A stretch of DNA of 7,844 nucleotides from assembly GCA_027053695.1 (NCBI GenBank), contig JALUHL010000191.1:1-7844 (forward strand), in the 5' to 3' direction. This document shows, piece by piece, positions 6,527-7,844 of this stretch; within the stretch, counting starts at the first letter, position 1, and every line of letters begins with the position of its first letter. Under the pieces are notes generated by a model. That model saw only the letters and a program-made list of their open reading frames with translations, was not told the DNA's origin and searched no databases. The DNA is from Ghiorsea sp. (GTDB lineage: Bacteria; Pseudomonadota; Zetaproteobacteria; Mariprofundales; Mariprofundaceae). Position numbers and translations under genes: made by a program.

Positions 6527-7844
6527 ATGCCCATAGAGATTTATCCCAGTTTTTATCTGCCCATTGAACGTATTGATGGTATTGGTCCAGTGGCTGCAAA
6601 AAAGCTGCAAGCTTTGGGTTATTCAAGCTTGGGGGCGCTACTGTTTCACCTGCCCAAGTCATGGATAGATGATAGACATATCACACCGATGAACCAACTT
6701 CGTTTCAAAGAAGAAGCACGTATTGCAGGCAGAATTGAAAGCAGACGAAGCAATGGTTTTGGCAGGAAAGCCACCGTGCATATCACCCTGACCGATGATA
6801 CTGGCGCAAGCATCCAACTCTCCTTTTTTCATGCCAAATATATGATGACAGATGCGAGATTGCAGGAAGGGCAAAGCATTACTGTGCGCGGTGTGGCGGA
6901 TAAGTGGGGAAGCGCTGGCTCGCAACGCTGGCAAATGACCCACCCTGAATGGTCGCCCATAGATAAATTTCACGCCAGTTGGGTGCCCAAATATGCATCC
7001 TTAGCAGGGTACAATGGCAAAAAAGTGGCTGGCTGGATTAAAAAGGCATTGCAACTGATAGCCAAAGAAGCGCAAAGCCCATTGGATGCCCACTTGCCTG
7101 ATTTTCCGAAATTGGTGCAAGCCTTAAGCTTATTGCACAACAATGAACACTTAGAACCTGATTCATCCACCATGCAACAAGCTTTACAACGCCTGCAATT
7201 AGAAGAGCTATTGGTGTATTTACAGCTCATGCAAAGCCAACGCCAAGCAGCCGAAGTACAAACCACGCCCCTAAACGCCACAGATAAAGAACAAAGCTTT
7301 ATCAAAAGTTTACCTTATGAGCTAACCGATGCGCAAAAGCATGTATGGCGAGAGATTGGCGATGATTTAAGCTCGGGTAAACGCATGCACCGCTTGTTGC
7401 AAGGCGATGTGGGCGCAGGTAAAACATGGGTGGCAGCCCTTGGCATGGTGCGATTAGCAGCCCACGGCAGGCAAAGCGCTATCATGGCCCCTACCGAAGT
7501 GTTGGCACAACAACATGCCGAAACTTTGAAAGAACTTTTAGAGCCGCATCATATCAGCGTAGCACTGCTCACAGGCAGCACCAAGAAACGCGAACGCTCG
7601 CAAACACTCAAAGCCCTAGCTGCGGGTGATATTCATGTGCTCGTAGGAACCCATGCCCTGCTCACTGCAGATGTGGTGTTTAAAGACCTTGGGCTTGCTA
7701 TGATTGATGAGCAACACCGCTTTGGGGTGCAACAGCGTTGGGCATTATCCGAGAAAAATGATAAACAAGCTGTGCATTTATTGGCGATGACAGCCACACC
7801 TATCCCGCGTTCTTTGGCATTGGCTTTATACGGCGATATGCATC
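6527..7844 (+). CDS. recG: RecG, ATP-dependent DNA helicase, 5' part, truncated by the window's right edge
   Basis: RecG is a monomeric superfamily 2 helicase that regresses stalled replication forks and migrates branched DNA, including Holliday junctions and R-loops. The frame from ATG 6527 is open to the window end: 439 codons plus one base, about two thirds of the usual 690 or so. The N-terminal helix-hairpin-helix-like region (IDGIGPVAAKKL) and wedge/OB domain (about 55-145, with TVHITLTDDTGASIQLSFF) are present. The first helicase lobe shows LTDAQ (266-270), Walker A GDVGAGKT (293-300), APTEVLA (321-327), the DEQH box (394-397, DEQHRFG) and motif III MTATPIPRS (421-429). The second lobe lies beyond the edge. 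The upstream frame closes at the TGA at 6500-6502, making ATG 6527 the only sensible start; no good Shine-Dalgarno precedes it, so it may depend on translation of the exonuclease gene 14 bp upstream. There is no sign of damage in the visible part. Confidence 0.97.
   Translation, partial: MPIEIYPSFYLPIERIDGIGPVAAKKLQALGYSSLGALLFHLPKSWIDDRHITPMNQLRFKEEARIAGRIESRRSNGFGRKATVHITLTDDTGASIQLSFFHAKYMMTDARLQEGQSITVRGVADKWGSAGSQRWQMTHPEWSPIDKFHASWVPKYASLAGYNGKKVAGWIKKALQLIAKEAQSPLDAHLPDFPKLVQALSLLHNNEHLEPDSSTMQQALQRLQLEELLVYLQLMQSQRQAAEVQTTPLNATDKEQSFIKSLPYELTDAQKHVWREIGDDLSSGKRMHRLLQGDVGAGKTWVAALGMVRLAAHGRQSAIMAPTEVLAQQHAETLKELLEPHHISVALLTGSTKKRERSQTLKALAAGDIHVLVGTHALLTADVVFKDLGLAMIDEQHRFGVQQRWALSEKNDKQAVHLLAMTATPIPRSLALALYGDMH

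Noticed and set aside
6970..7305. Minus-strand open frame of 111 residues inside recG
   Set aside because: It lies wholly within a well-conserved recG frame, is Cys/Ser-rich without recognisable motifs, and is best explained as a shadow.
1..7844. Mobile element, CRISPR array, tRNA/rRNA gene or defence island
   Set aside because: No transposase or integrase, no regularly spaced repeats, no cloverleaf-like or rRNA-like sequence, and no composition break between genes that I could see by eye.

Overview
The window looks like chromosomal DNA of a proteobacterium. HflD (DUF489) is characteristic mainly of Gammaproteobacteria. The RumA-family methyltransferase, by eye, is closer to the lineage found in Alphaproteobacteria. 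That mixture, with base composition that looks somewhat below 50% GC, would fit a deep-branching Pseudomonadota lineage such as Zetaproteobacteria or a divergent gammaproteobacterium. This placement is inference from memory of the families, not a database result. All seven genes lie on the + strand, are tightly packed and mostly encode housekeeping functions. I see no mobile element, tRNA or rRNA gene, CRISPR array or integration scar.

Layout: (1) 1-921 holds the 3' end of hflD (5' end outside the window) and a complete ruvC, overlapping by 4 bp (ATGA). (2) 922-1043 is the only real intergenic gap. It carries promoter-like sequence and a good ribosome-binding site for the next gene. (3) 1044 to the window end is an apparent five-gene run: a membrane Ser/Thr protein kinase with a TTG start; a RumA/RlmD-like RNA m5U methyltransferase (2-bp gap); a family-5 solute-binding lipoprotein (13-bp overlap); a DnaQ-like DEDDh 3'-5' exonuclease (4-bp ATGA overlap); and recG (14-bp gap), which runs off the right edge after 439 codons.

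Functionally, the window combines branched-DNA processing (the RuvC resolvase, the RecG branch-migration helicase and a 3'-5' exonuclease) with RNA modification, a periplasmic binding protein and a signalling kinase. The spacing argues for co-transcription and translational coupling from the kinase to recG, but the products do not form one obvious pathway. The least ordinary proteins are the kinase and the exonuclease. The kinase joins a cytoplasmic catalytic domain through one membrane helix and a Lys/Pro-rich stalk to an unrecognised beta-rich C-terminal domain. The exonuclease carries a C-terminal extension that resembles a small DUF5710-like module. I see no strong evidence for a new multi-gene system; the kinase is the best lead.
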